This document shows positions 33,615 to 41,862 of a stretch of 64,000 nucleotides of DNA, in pieces. Source of the stretch: Hydrogenophaga sp. (GTDB lineage: Bacteria; Pseudomonadota; Gammaproteobacteria; Burkholderiales; Burkholderiaceae_C); the NCBI GenBank assembly GCA_030653975.1, contig JAURYH010000021.1:62001-126000 (forward strand). The letters run 5' to 3'. Position 1 is the stretch's first letter; each line of letters begins with the position of its first letter. Below the pieces are notes generated by a model. It was not told the origin of the DNA, did not search any database, and worked only from the letters and a program-made list of their open reading frames with translations. The translations under genes were made by a program, and so were the position numbers.

Positions 33615-35225
33615 TCAGGCGCTGCAGGCCATGGACTGGGCCTGCAGCAAACGGGCGTTGAGCTCGATGGCGAACTCGCGCCAGGCCGCTGCCAGGTCAA
33701 GCGTGATAGCGCGTTGCGTCTCGGCGTCGGGCACCTGGTCGTGCGCGAAGTTCGACAAGGCACACGAGCTGGCGTTGAAGGCCAGCGCCGCCTGCAGCAA
33801 GCCCTTGTTCCAGCCCGCGAACGGGGCCAGCAGCTGGGGCGTGAGCGCGTGCTGGCCTTGCGCGACCGCAGCATCGGCAGCGTCGAACGCCGTCAACAGC
33901 GCATCGATCTGCGCCAGGCTTTCGCTGTAGACGCGGTCCACGGTGGCCAGCAGGGCGCGCTGCGTGAGCAGATCGTGCTGCTGGCTGGAGAGCAGGCGTG
34001 TCAGGTGGCGGCGGTACTGGTCGGGCGCGGCGGCGGCGCGCGCGGCCACACCCTCGGCGAAGGCCCGCAACGCCGCTTCGCGGTCCTGGACCAGGGGCGC
34101 CTGGGGGATGGCGGTTGGCGCTTTCTGGCGCAGCAGCGCGTGGGCGATGCGGTCGGCCGCTTCGAGCGCGCCTTCCATGTGCCCGGCGCCGTGGGCCGCG
34201 GTTTCGCTGCCACCCAGGAAGACCCGGCCGCTCCACAGCGGCTGGCGCAGCAGCGGGTCGGCCAGCGGCGGCTCGGGCGGCGTGGCGCGGTCGGTGTCGC
34301 TGCAGGTCCAGGGCTCCAGCGCCCAGTCCTGCAGCTGCAGCCGACCGCTTTGTGCGGCCTGACCGTAGAGCTGGGCGAGCTGGCTGTCAATGAGCAGCGG
34401 CAGGCCGCGCTGGAAGTGTTCGCGCTGCGCCGGATTCAGCGCCACGAAGCCGCCCAGCGCCGCGCCATGGGCTTCGTCGCAGGCGTCGAACACCTCGCCG
34501 AGCACGGCCTGGGCATGGCGCACGAAGGCGTTGCCCGAGTTCCCGGCTTCGCGCCAGAAGGCGTGCTCAAAAGCGACCAGGGCCTTGGCGTGGGTCGCCA
34601 TCCAGGTGGCGGTGGCTTCCATCGCGTCCCAGACCGTCGCCGGCAGGGGCGGATCCAGCAGCATGCGATCGTGCACCAGGCGCGGCGGCAAGGCGAGCAC
34701 GACCTGGCGCGCGCGCAGCGGTGCACCGGTCTCCAGCAGGATGTCGATGTGGGATCCGCGGTCGCGCAACACGCGCACGGGCTTGCCCAGTTGCAGGCAG
34801 CCCGCGGGCAGTTCGGCGGCGAGCGCGTCCACGAGCCGGGCCGCGCCACCCTGGATGCGCCGGGCACCGGCGTGCACGCCGCCCGCTTCCTGCCGGCGTT
34901 CCGGTTCGCGGTTGGGGTCGGTGAGCCAGAGCGCGTCGCCCGGGTCGTGCTGGGCCAGCGTGGCCAGGCCCAGTTCGTCGAGCAGCGCGCTGATGCGCGG
35001 CTCGGTCTCGGGCCAGCACCAGGTGGCGCCCATGTCGAGCGCCTGGCCGGTCTGTTCATCGCTGCGGGTCAGCACCCGGCCGCCGAAACGCTCGCGCGCT
35101 TCGAGCAGGGTCACGCTCAGGCCGCGCGCGACCAGACTGCGGGTGATCGCCAGGCCACACAGGCCCGCGCCGACCACCACGACGTCGGCCACCTTGGGGG
35201 TGGGCAGATGAAGCAGCTCGGCCAT
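33615..35225 (-). CDS. amine-oxidase-like FAD protein, nif operon
   Basis: 536 residues from the ATG at 35225 (MAELLHLPTPK). The dinucleotide-binding motif VVVVGAGLCGLAITRSL (about residues 15-31) followed by LLEARERFGGRVLT is typical of flavin amine oxidases and related desaturases. The C-terminal FLGGSETAAHGAGHMEGAL is the FAD-contacting end motif. The last 150 residues are extra helical sequence. It lies 20 bp downstream of the ferredoxin gene, so the pair may form an electron-transfer unit. Substrate unknown. Confidence 0.8.
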   Translation of the reverse strand: MAELLHLPTPKVADVVVVGAGLCGLAITRSLVARGLSVTLLEARERFGGRVLTRSDEQTGQALDMGATWCWPETEPRISALLDELGLATLAQHDPGDALWLTDPNREPERRQEAGGVHAGARRIQGGAARLVDALAAELPAGCLQLGKPVRVLRDRGSHIDILLETGAPLRARQVVLALPPRLVHDRMLLDPPLPATVWDAMEATATWMATHAKALVAFEHAFWREAGNSGNAFVRHAQAVLGEVFDACDEAHGAALGGFVALNPAQREHFQRGLPLLIDSQLAQLYGQAAQSGRLQLQDWALEPWTCSDTDRATPPEPPLADPLLRQPLWSGRVFLGGSETAAHGAGHMEGALEAADRIAHALLRQKAPTAIPQAPLVQDREAALRAFAEGVAARAAAAPDQYRRHLTRLLSSQQHDLLTQRALLATVDRVYSESLAQIDALLTAFDAADAAVAQGQHALTPQLLAPFAGWNKGLLQAALAFNASSCALSNFAHDQVPDAETQRAITLDLAAAWREFAIELNARLLQAQSMACSA

Positions 35226-35245
35226 GGTGGTGCGGCCCTGTGGCT

Positions 35246-35542
35246 TCAGCTCGTCATCAAAAGTTCGACCGTGATCGGGTCTTCGCCCAGCACCGCCTGG
35301 CAAGCCAGGCGCGAGGCCGATCCGATGCCGACCATGCCGTCGAGCTTTTCATTCTCCTTCGGCTGGATGCGCGACAGGCTCTTGCGGCCGCTGGTGACGA
35401 AGACGTGGCAGGCCTCGCACTTGGCATCGCCGCCGCATTTGCTCATGATCGGCTCGCCCACGCCGAGCAGCGCTTTGAGGAGGGTGGTGCCGGCGGCAAC
35501 TTCGTAGGATTTGCCGGAAGGAAGGACGGTGATCGTGGTCAT
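35246..35542 (-). CDS. plant-type [2Fe-2S] ferredoxin, nif operon
   Basis: 98 residues with the cysteine pattern C-x5-C-x2-C...C (SKCGGDAKCEACHVF, then RLACQA), as in adrenodoxin/plant-type [2Fe-2S] ferredoxins. It may supply electrons to the flavoprotein encoded downstream or to nitrogenase reductase. It lies 42 bp after the SIR2-like gene. Confidence 0.9.
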   Translation of the reverse strand: MTTITVLPSGKSYEVAAGTTLLKALLGVGEPIMSKCGGDAKCEACHVFVTSGRKSLSRIQPKENEKLDGMVGIGSASRLACQAVLGEDPITVELLMTS

Positions 35543-35584
35543 GGTTGTGGCCTCATGGCTGGTTGGGAAACGGTCGAAAAATTC

Positions 35585-36424
35585 TCAGGCGGCCAGTGCG
35601 GGCTGCAGGGCGTCGATCAGCGCGGTCGAAAAATCGGCCAGCGGCATGTTGATGCGCGTGATGCCCTGCTCTTCGAGGAAACGCTTTTCCATGCGGGTCG
35701 GCTCGTTGGGCAGCACGGCCCAGTGCAGGTCGCTGGAGCGCTTCATGATCTGGCGCGCGAAGCAGCGGGTGAGCTGGTCGTCGAAGCGGCAGCCGAGGAA
35801 CAGGAAACTGCGGCCGCTGCGCCAGGCCTGCACCGCCGCGGGGATGGGGGTCTGGATGTCGATCTCGGTCAGCACCTCGACGTAGTCGCTGTCGGACACC
35901 AGGTAGTTGCCGGCCGGGCTGTGGCCGCCCCAGGGCTTGTAGTGCGTGGGCGCCACCGGCAGGGTGTCGAGCGCCTGGCCCTGGGCGTCGTAGGCGCCGG
36001 TCCAGTGTCCGAAATGTTCGGACTGCGACAGGCCCTGCACCTGGTTCCAGCCGCTGCTGCCGCGCACGCGGGTCAGGGCGTTCAGCATGGTGTCGTCGTA
36101 CCAGGTGTCGACCCAGAGGCCGGCGTTGCTGCCCGCCAGCGCCAGCTGCAGCGGCGATGGCTCGGGCGAGCTGGCAAAGGCCTCGTTCATCAGATGCACG
36201 ACGGACTTGCGGTGTTTGAAGTTCTCGATGAACTGGGCCGCCTGCGTCAGGCGGTGGCGCACCTTGTGCGGCACGCTGACCTTGGCCGTCATGAAGGTCG
36301 CCAGGTCCAGCGGCGTGGCCGGCACCTTGCCCGCCTCGCACAGCGACAACATGTCCGGACCCAGGTAGGGGATGACGCTGCCGGCGTCGAGGCGGCGGGC
36401 GATATCTTGGATCAGGTCGGTCAT
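35585..36424 (-). CDS. SIR2-like domain protein, nif operon
   Basis: 279 residues. The N-terminus (RRLDAGSVIPYLGPDML) matches the GxxV...GAG-type entry of SIR2-like NAD-binding domains, and RSFLFLGCRFDDQ near residue 218 is the typical later segment. It lacks an obvious zinc ribbon, so it belongs to the SIR2_2-like group found in diverse contexts, including nif clusters. Those proteins may hydrolyse NAD or bind ADP-ribose. An ADP-ribose link to DraG is conceivable but speculative. It lies 9 bp after the DegT-like gene. Confidence 0.72.
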   Translation of the reverse strand: MTDLIQDIARRLDAGSVIPYLGPDMLSLCEAGKVPATPLDLATFMTAKVSVPHKVRHRLTQAAQFIENFKHRKSVVHLMNEAFASSPEPSPLQLALAGSNAGLWVDTWYDDTMLNALTRVRGSSGWNQVQGLSQSEHFGHWTGAYDAQGQALDTLPVAPTHYKPWGGHSPAGNYLVSDSDYVEVLTEIDIQTPIPAAVQAWRSGRSFLFLGCRFDDQLTRCFARQIMKRSSDLHWAVLPNEPTRMEKRFLEEQGITRINMPLADFSTALIDALQPALAA

Positions 36425-36433
36425 GGTGTTTCC

Positions 36434-37597
36434 TTAGAGGTAAATGGCAGCGCCGGCACCGACATTCGTTGCGGTGTCTTTGAGGGTCGTGACGATGTAC
36501 TGCACCTGGACCGCGTCCATCTGGGTGTGCAGCGGCAGGGCCAGGGCGCGGTCGCCGATGCGGTCGGTGTCGCGCAGCAGGCCACGCTGCTGCCCGATGG
36601 CCGCAGCCGCGTTCATGTAATAGAACTGCTGGTGCAGCGGGTGGCTGTAGGCGGCGGTTTCGATGCCGCTGGCCGCCAGGTCGTCGACCATCTGGGCGCG
36701 GGCACTGGCGGTGAAGCGCTTGCCCAGGTGCACCACGTAGAGCATCCAGTGCACCTCGTCGACGTTCTCGGCCAGGTAAGGCGGCTTCACGCCCTCGAAG
36801 CTCTGCATCTGCTCGTGGTACCAGAGCTCCACCTGCTTGCGCTCCATCAGCCGGTCGTCCAGGCTGGCGAGCTGGGCCAGGCCGAGCGCGGCCGTCATCT
36901 CGCTCATGCCGGCCTGCAGCGGCACGCGCGAACCGACCGAGACCGAATGCCGGTCGCTCACGCGGCGCTGGCGCAGGTAGCGCAGTTCGTGCACCAGCGC
37001 GTCGTCGTCGGTGACCAGCATGCCGCCCTCGCCGGTGCACAGCGCAGAAGGCTGCGAGAAGTCGAACACCGACACATCGCCGAAGCTGCCCACGGTCTGG
37101 CCCTTGTAGCGCGAGCCCAGGGCTTCGGTGCTGTCTTCGATGAGGGGTATGCCGTGCTCTTTTGCGAGCGCGCGCAAGGGGTCCCAGTCGGCGGGGTGGC
37201 CGTTGGTGTTGCCGGCCAGGATGGCGCGCGTCTGCGGCGTGATCTTGAGCGCGGCTTTTTCCGGGCTCAGGCAGCCGGTCCAGTAGTTGATGTCGGCGAA
37301 CACCGGCGTGGCGCCCGCGAGCGTGACGGCCTGTGCCACCTGGTGCCACGAGTGACTGCTGCAGACCACCTCATCACCCGGGCCGATGCCGTAGGCGCGC
37401 AGGGCGATCCAGGTGCCCAGGGTACCGCTGCCCACCGCGACCGCATGGCGCCGACCGGCCCAGCCGGCGAAAGCGCGCTCGAACGATTCGAGCATGGGGC
37501 CATCGCCCCAGCGGGCCGATTCCAGCACGGCGGTGACGAGCTGGATCTCGCGCTCGCCGCACGCGGGCTCGTAGAGGGAGATGGCATCGATTTCCAT
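36434..37597 (-). CDS. DegT/DnrJ/EryC1-like protein lacking the PLP lysine
   Basis: 387 residues from the ATG at 37597 (MEIDAISLYEPACGE). The DegT aminotransferase fold is evident (VGSGTLGTWIALRAYGIGPG, FADINYW, IEDSTEALGSRYKG). In the PLP-lysine segment, FDFSQPSALCTGEGG aligns with S-F-H-x-T-K-N-L-x-x-G-E-G-G and puts Ser184 where the catalytic Lys should be. It may therefore be a non-PLP dehydratase-like or binding variant. A longer start at 37678 runs through the dispersed repeat and is rejected. It is followed 9 bp later by the SIR2-like gene. Confidence 0.75.
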   Translation of the reverse strand: MEIDAISLYEPACGEREIQLVTAVLESARWGDGPMLESFERAFAGWAGRRHAVAVGSGTLGTWIALRAYGIGPGDEVVCSSHSWHQVAQAVTLAGATPVFADINYWTGCLSPEKAALKITPQTRAILAGNTNGHPADWDPLRALAKEHGIPLIEDSTEALGSRYKGQTVGSFGDVSVFDFSQPSALCTGEGGMLVTDDDALVHELRYLRQRRVSDRHSVSVGSRVPLQAGMSEMTAALGLAQLASLDDRLMERKQVELWYHEQMQSFEGVKPPYLAENVDEVHWMLYVVHLGKRFTASARAQMVDDLAASGIETAAYSHPLHQQFYYMNAAAAIGQQRGLLRDTDRIGDRALALPLHTQMDAVQVQYIVTTLKDTATNVGAGAAIYL

Positions 37598-37614
37598 GAT
37601 TTTCAACTCGTTGA

Positions 37615-37698
37615 AAAGGTGCGTAGCGCAGGGCCGCCCCAAGCAAGCACAGCCCCCTCGGGGGGCAGCGCAGTACACGTAGTGACAAGCGTGGGGGT
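37615..37698 (-). repeat. GC-rich dispersed repeat, type A (copy 3, reverse orientation)
   Basis: Reverse-complement relative of 3803-3880 with the same core (AGCCCCCTCGGGGGGC) and the flanks GGCCGCCCCAAGC and AGCGTGGGGG. It occupies most of the gap between the DegT-like gene and the next gene of the operon. Confidence 0.65.
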
Positions 37699-37703
37699 CA
37701 TGT

Positions 37704-37964
37704 TCATTCCTGGGTGAGGATCAATGCGTCGGCTTCTTCGGGCGCCTCGGTCACGCTCCAGCAGTGGCCGTTGGAGGTGGCGAGGTAGACCTTGCGGGCA
37801 CCCAGCAGCAGCGCGGGCTTTTCGTCGCGCATGTCCATCGCATCGACCAGCACCACCTTCATGTCGGGGTGCCGGGAACGCCAGATCGAGGCCGCGTCGC
37901 GCAGGGTGGCGGCAGCGCCCACAAGTTCGCCGGCCGCGCGCAGGTGTTCGGTGCTGATGGACAT
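37704..37964 (-). CDS. small unknown nif-operon protein
   Basis: 86 residues from the ATG at 37964 (MSISTEHLRAAGELVGAAAT). The N-terminal half is helical; the C-terminal half has KVVLVDAMDMRDEKPALLL and YLATSNGHCWSV, a small alpha/beta look. No family is named here. It starts 5 bp after nifT, so the two are probably translated together. Longer starts would overlap nifT. Confidence 0.65.
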   Translation of the reverse strand: MSISTEHLRAAGELVGAAATLRDAASIWRSRHPDMKVVLVDAMDMRDEKPALLLGARKVYLATSNGHCWSVTEAPEEADALILTQE

Positions 37965-37969
37965 GGCGT

Positions 37970-38197
37970 TCAGTCCTCGGAGACCGAAGAGGCCAGGCGG
38001 CGCGCTTCGACGGTGATGGGCAGGGTCGTGCCCTCGGGCATGACCGGCAGGTCGAGCTGCCAGCCGTTGGCCAGCGTGACCAGCCCACCCCACATGCCGG
38101 GATTCACCATGTCGACGATGGGCTCCTCCAGGTCTTTCTTCGGCACATAGGCGCTCAGCACACCTTTGGCATCGCGGCGGATCATCACTTTCATCAT
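37970..38197 (-). CDS. nifT: NifT/FixU family protein
   Basis: 75 residues. MKVMIRRDAKGVLSAYVPKK followed by DLEEPIV is the typical NifT/FixU N-terminus, and GGLVTLANGWQLDLP follows in the core. NifT is a small conserved nif protein of uncertain role, often beside nifK; here it lies with nifS and nifZ. Two adjacent ATGs are possible (38197 and 38194). Confidence 0.88.
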   Translation of the reverse strand: MMKVMIRRDAKGVLSAYVPKKDLEEPIVDMVNPGMWGGLVTLANGWQLDLPVMPEGTTLPITVEARRLASSVSED

Positions 38198-38226
38198 CGG
38201 CTCCAGTGGGTAGGCAAACAGGACTT

Positions 38227-39372
38227 TCAGGACGCAGCGGTTTCGGCGCTGAGCAAGGGTTCGATCAAAGCGGGCAGGCTGTTGAGCAACAGGGCGATGT
38301 CTTCGCTTTGGGTTTCATCGCCGAGCGAAAAGCGGATGGCGCACAGGGCCTCGTCCCGTGAAACGCCCATGGCGGTCAACACGTGCGAAGGCTCGCTGCC
38401 GCCCGAGGAACAGGCCGCGCCGCTGGACGCCGCCACGTTCAGGCGCGAGAGGCGCTGCAGCACGACGTCGGCGTCCACCAGGCCAAAACGCAGGTAGCTG
38501 GTGCCCGGCAGGCGCGGCACATCCTGGCACCACACGTGCAGACCGGGCAGTTCGGCCAGGCCGCGTTCGAGCGCGTCGCGCAGGCCGGCCACCTGTTGGG
38601 CCTGTGCCGCCAGATCGCCCAGGCGCTCCAGCGCCGCGGCCATGCCGACGATGGCCGGCAGGTTTTCGGTGCCGCCGCGGCGACCGCGCTCCTGGCTGCC
38701 CGGCACGGGCGGCGCGAAGGCCCGGCCCTGGCGCAGCAGCAAGGCGCCCGCGCCCTTGGGCCCGTGGAACTTGTGGGCCGAGAGCGAGACCGCGTCGGCC
38801 GGGTAATCGGCAAATGAAAACGGCAGCTTGCCGATCCATTGCGTGGCGTCCACGTGCATCGGTGCGCCGGCCGCGTGGGCCAGGGCAGCGACCTCGGCGA
38901 CGGGCATGAGCGCACCGGTTTCGTTGTTGGCCGCCATCAGCGAGACCAGGGCCAGGTCCGGGCCCATCAGGGCTTCGGCGGCGGCCAGGTCGACGCGGCC
39001 GTCGGGCGACACGGGCATGACGTCCACGGGCACGCCCTGCCCGGCCAGCGAGCGAGCCAGGCGCAGCAGGGCCGAGTGTTCGACCGCGCCGATCAGCAGG
39101 CGGTTGCGACCCTGCGCCTGGGCCGCCGCCAGCAGGCCGGTCAGGGCCATGTGGTTGGCCTCGGTGGCGCCGCTGGTGAAGATGAGTTCGCTGGTCTTGC
39201 AACCCAGGGCCCTGGCCGCGGTGGCGCGGGCCGCACCGAGCACGCGCTTGGCGTCCTGACCCGGACCGTGCTGCGACGAGGCATTGGCCCAGGCGGTGAC
39301 AAACACCGGCCCCATGGCATCCAGCACCTCGGGCGCGGGTGGGGTGGTCGCATTGTGATCAAGGTAGATCAT
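38227..39372 (-). CDS. nifS: cysteine desulfurase NifS
   Basis: 381 residues from the ATG at 39372 (MIYLDHNATTPPAPEVL). The PLP lysine lies in SLSAHKFHGPKG, and the active-site cysteine loop is AASSGAACSSGGSEPSHVL. NifS takes sulfur from cysteine as a persulfide for nitrogenase cluster assembly. It differs from the IscS-type enzyme at 46781-48025 in its cysteine loop, so the cell has two desulfurases in this region. A 105-bp gap with a dispersed repeat separates it from the upstream gene. The open frame upstream to 39510 is the repeat and is rejected. Confidence 0.93.
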   Translation of the reverse strand: MIYLDHNATTPPAPEVLDAMGPVFVTAWANASSQHGPGQDAKRVLGAARATAARALGCKTSELIFTSGATEANHMALTGLLAAAQAQGRNRLLIGAVEHSALLRLARSLAGQGVPVDVMPVSPDGRVDLAAAEALMGPDLALVSLMAANNETGALMPVAEVAALAHAAGAPMHVDATQWIGKLPFSFADYPADAVSLSAHKFHGPKGAGALLLRQGRAFAPPVPGSQERGRRGGTENLPAIVGMAAALERLGDLAAQAQQVAGLRDALERGLAELPGLHVWCQDVPRLPGTSYLRFGLVDADVVLQRLSRLNVAASSGAACSSGGSEPSHVLTAMGVSRDEALCAIRFSLGDETQSEDIALLLNSLPALIEPLLSAETAAS

Positions 39373-39390
39373 GGCGATCTTCTCCTCCAA

Positions 39391-39470
39391 CCCAGGGCAC
39401 CGCCGGGCCGGCTTTGCCGGACGGCCAGTGCCGCCCCCTGGGGGGTAGCGCGAAGCGCTGCGGGGGGTGT
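39391..39470. repeat. GC-rich dispersed repeat, type B (copy 1)
   Basis: Contains the hairpin GCCGGGCCGGCTTTGCCGGA and the core CCCCCTGGGGGG, closely similar to 59466-59552. It fills the gap between nifS and the upstream gene within the nifB operon, where it could act as an internal terminator or an RNA processing site. Confidence 0.7.
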
Positions 39471-39478
39471 CATGGTCT

Positions 39479-39808
39479 TCATGGCCAAAAGCAACGTTCG
39501 CTATCGACACACAACAGGTCGAGCAGAGGCTCGATCTGGTCGGCCCGATCTTTCTCCACCCAGGCTTGCTGTTTGTGGTCGCGTGCGCACAGCGTCCAGC
39601 AGGGGTGTTCGCCCACGGGTGGCTTCAGCAAAGCGATGGCGATCGTGCCGCCGCTCGGGTCCACATTGCGCGAGCAGCAAGGACTGTCGACCCGGTACCC
39701 TTCGTCGTCGATCAGCACGGTGGGATTCACGAAGCGGTAGCGCACGCGTTCCTTCAGCGCCCGCTCCAGGCGGTGCAGCGTCAGGTCACGCGGTGCTACG
39801 GCGTTCAT
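39479..39808 (-). CDS. unknown cysteine-containing protein, nif operon
   Basis: 109 residues from the ATG at 39808 (MNAVAPRDLTLHRLERALKE). It has a DSPCCSRNVD segment and later HPCWTLCARD and LLCVDSERC, giving at least six cysteines that could bind a metal or Fe-S cluster. It overlaps the nifZ-like gene by 4 bp. Family not recognised. Confidence 0.65.
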   Translation of the reverse strand: MNAVAPRDLTLHRLERALKERVRYRFVNPTVLIDDEGYRVDSPCCSRNVDPSGGTIAIALLKPPVGEHPCWTLCARDHKQQAWVEKDRADQIEPLLDLLCVDSERCFWP

Positions 39809-40086
39809 GCCACCTCGTCTTCGGTCTCGGGCAAGAGGCCGGCGGGCGCGGGCACGAGTTCGATCTCCAGGCAGCCGACCACGCAGCCCGGGAACTGCAC
39901 CAGGTAGACCGGTTCGTTGAGTTCCTGGGCGTGGCCGATGTTGACAATCTCGCCCACCGTGCCGCGCGCGGCGAGCAGCGCGTCGGGTTCGCGCTCGGGG
40001 TAGCTGCCGTCGTTGACCAGGTCGTCCAGCGCAATCACGCGCTGGCCCCATGCGTAGACGGGTTCGCGGGGTTCAATGCCGTTCAT
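39805..40086 (-). CDS. NifZ-domain protein (short)
   Basis: 93 residues. The PVYAWGQRVIALDDLVNDG...GEIVNIGH pattern, ending in an acidic tail, matches the NifZ domain. NifZ helps mature the P-cluster of nitrogenase. It overlaps the longer NifZ gene by 4 bp and the cysteine-containing gene by 4 bp. Tandem NifZ proteins suggest a heterodimer or specialised copies. Confidence 0.82.
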   Translation of the reverse strand: MNGIEPREPVYAWGQRVIALDDLVNDGSYPEREPDALLAARGTVGEIVNIGHAQELNEPVYLVQFPGCVVGCLEIELVPAPAGLLPETEDEVA

Positions 40087-40445
40087 GGGGCTTCCTTTTC
40101 AGGTTGGGGTTGGCCGAGCGTCGTGATGCTGGAGGCCTTGTCGCCGAGCTGCGCCAGCACCTCGTCGGGCAGGTTGTCCAGGGTGCAGAGTTCCTTGGCG
40201 CGCATGCCGACGCGGTGGCCGGATTCGACAAAGTCGACGGCGTAGATGTAGAACTGCTGCAGGAAGGTGTTGATGTTGATGACGTAGCCGATCTCGCCCT
40301 TGTTCACCAGCACCTCGCCGATGTCCTTGCCGTTGTAGGTGCCGTCGTTGCGCACCACGGAGCGCGCGATCACGCGTTCGCCGTACTGGAAACGCGGGGG
40401 AAAGGCGAGTTCGATCTCGGCGTCGTCGCGGTTGATGTCAGCCAT
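40083..40445 (-). CDS. nifZ: NifZ family protein
   Basis: 120 residues. It carries the NifZ core FPPRFQYGERVIARSVVRND...NKGEIGYVININT with a longer tail. NifZ participates in P-cluster formation on NifDK. It starts within the last 8 bp of the LRV gene and overlaps the shorter NifZ gene. Confidence 0.88.
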   Translation of the reverse strand: MADINRDDAEIELAFPPRFQYGERVIARSVVRNDGTYNGKDIGEVLVNKGEIGYVININTFLQQFYIYAVDFVESGHRVGMRAKELCTLDNLPDEVLAQLGDKASSITTLGQPQPEKEAP

Positions 40446-41271
40446 GGGGCGCTCCCGGTACCAGTGAAAGGGCCTGGCGCCCGTCCTGGCGTTCGAGCAC
40501 GCTCTGGCGCACCAAGGGGTCGTCGTCCTCGCGCAAGGGGTCGAGCAGGGACGGGTCGGCGCGCTGCGCCACTTCCCAGCGCACGCGCCAGTCGGTGTCG
40601 GCCATCAGGCGCGGCAACAGGGGGGCGGGCAGGCGCTCGGCGACGGTGCGGCGCACCTCGGGCGATTTGTCGCTCAGCAGGATCAGCAGCGCCGGCATCT
40701 CCAGGCGCTGGGCCACGATCAGGCGCACGGCGCGGTCGGGGTCGCGTGCCATGGTTGGCAGCAGCGCCAGCGGCAGGCGCCGCGCCACCCACTCGCGCAC
40801 GCCGTAGTCGGTGTCGTTGCGCATGGCAGCGAGCTCCGCCGTTTCCAGGCGCTGGGCGACGCGGATGCGCACCTCGCGGTGCGGGTCGTGTGCCATGCGG
40901 CCGAGCAGCTGCTGCGGCAGGCGCAGCGCGATCTGCAGGCGCACAGTTTCGTCCGGGTCGTCCATCAGCGAGGCCAGGCGGAACACGTTGGCGTGGCGCG
41001 CGGCGATGGCGCGCACCTCGAAGTAGGCGTGGCCGAGCTGACGGTCGCCCTGCTCCGGATGCCAGCGGAAAAAGCGGTCGATGCGGCGCGCGTACACGTC
41101 CTGCATGCAGGCGTGGCCAGGTTCACAGCCTTGTTCGGCCGCGCGGTCGCGCAGGGCCTGGTATTCGCAAGCGCTGCAGTCCACCGGGCCGCCCTGCCAG
41201 TGCGAGGCCTCGATGTCACCAGCGGGAGCGCGGGTGCCCTTGAACTCGCGCAGCTCGTTGACGGTATTCAT
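40438..41271 (-). CDS. 4Fe-4S leucine-rich-variant (LRV) repeat protein
   Basis: 277 residues. The N-terminus has four cysteines (VDCSACEYQALRDRAAEQGC...HACMQ) for a [4Fe-4S] cluster. It is followed by about eight 24-residue LRV helical repeats with the recurring RLPxxLLPxMAxDxDxxVRxxVAQRL pattern. This is the LRV protein type first described from the Azotobacter vinelandii nif region, whose function is unknown. It overlaps the TPR gene by 4 bp and nifZ by 8 bp. Confidence 0.88.
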   Translation of the reverse strand: MNTVNELREFKGTRAPAGDIEASHWQGGPVDCSACEYQALRDRAAEQGCEPGHACMQDVYARRIDRFFRWHPEQGDRQLGHAYFEVRAIAARHANVFRLASLMDDPDETVRLQIALRLPQQLLGRMAHDPHREVRIRVAQRLETAELAAMRNDTDYGVREWVARRLPLALLPTMARDPDRAVRLIVAQRLEMPALLILLSDKSPEVRRTVAERLPAPLLPRLMADTDWRVRWEVAQRADPSLLDPLREDDDPLVRQSVLERQDGRQALSLVPGAPHG

Positions 41272-41852
41272 AACTTCGCCCCGCTTCCGCTCCAGCCGCG
41301 CACCGGGTAGGCGCTCAGCGGGTCCACCGCGTCGGGGGTGTCGGCTGCTTCGCGGCGCGCGAGCACGTGCGAGAGCAAGGCACCACCGAGGTGGTCTTTC
41401 GGATCGAGCTGGCGCAGCGCGGCCAGCATCAGGCGCGCTTCGTCGAAGTCGCCCAGGCGCAGGCTCAGGTAGGCCAGGCCCTTGAGGGTGAACAGGTAGA
41501 AGCGAACGGCCGGGTCGTGGCGCAGGGCATCGTCGTCGGGCGGCGTGTCGCCGAAGTTGGCGCCGAGCGCGGCGCGCGCAATCGCCAATGCGTCTTCACC
41601 GACCGCGCGGGCCTTGTCCAGCGCGTGGCCGTAGAAGTGAAACCGGTAGAGCGCGATCAGCGGCCCGGGGTGGCTGGGCGCCAGCGCCCTCGCCTTTTCC
41701 AGCAAGGCCAGGGCTTCGTCGCTCTGGTCGCGCTTCAGGCCCGCTTCCTTGATCAGCGCATCCACCTCGGGACTGACCGCACCGCCGATCGCACCGGCGC
41801 CGAACGCGTCGAGCGCGTCGTCCAGCCCCAGGTTGACGACGGCGGCGTTCAT
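41268..41852 (-). CDS. TPR-like protein of the nif operon
   Basis: 194 residues. Helical repeats with TPR-like spacing (ALALLEKARALAPSHPGPLIA, FYLFTLKGLAYLSLRLGDFD). The segment FTLKGLAYLSLRLG...LDPKDHLGGAL is paralogous to the protein at 58917-59414 (FTLKALAFIQLRRG...LDPSDQVGASV). It may be an adaptor for nitrogenase maturation proteins. It lies 10 bp after the HesB-like gene and overlaps the LRV gene. Confidence 0.75.
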   Translation of the reverse strand: MNAAVVNLGLDDALDAFGAGAIGGAVSPEVDALIKEAGLKRDQSDEALALLEKARALAPSHPGPLIALYRFHFYGHALDKARAVGEDALAIARAALGANFGDTPPDDDALRHDPAVRFYLFTLKGLAYLSLRLGDFDEARLMLAALRQLDPKDHLGGALLSHVLARREAADTPDAVDPLSAYPVRGWSGSGAKL

Positions 41853-41862
41853 GACCAGGGTC

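Noticed and set aside
35240-37717. Long plus-strand open frame opposite the DegT- and SIR2-like genes
   Set aside because: Antisense to genes with matching family motifs; no supporting start or motif.
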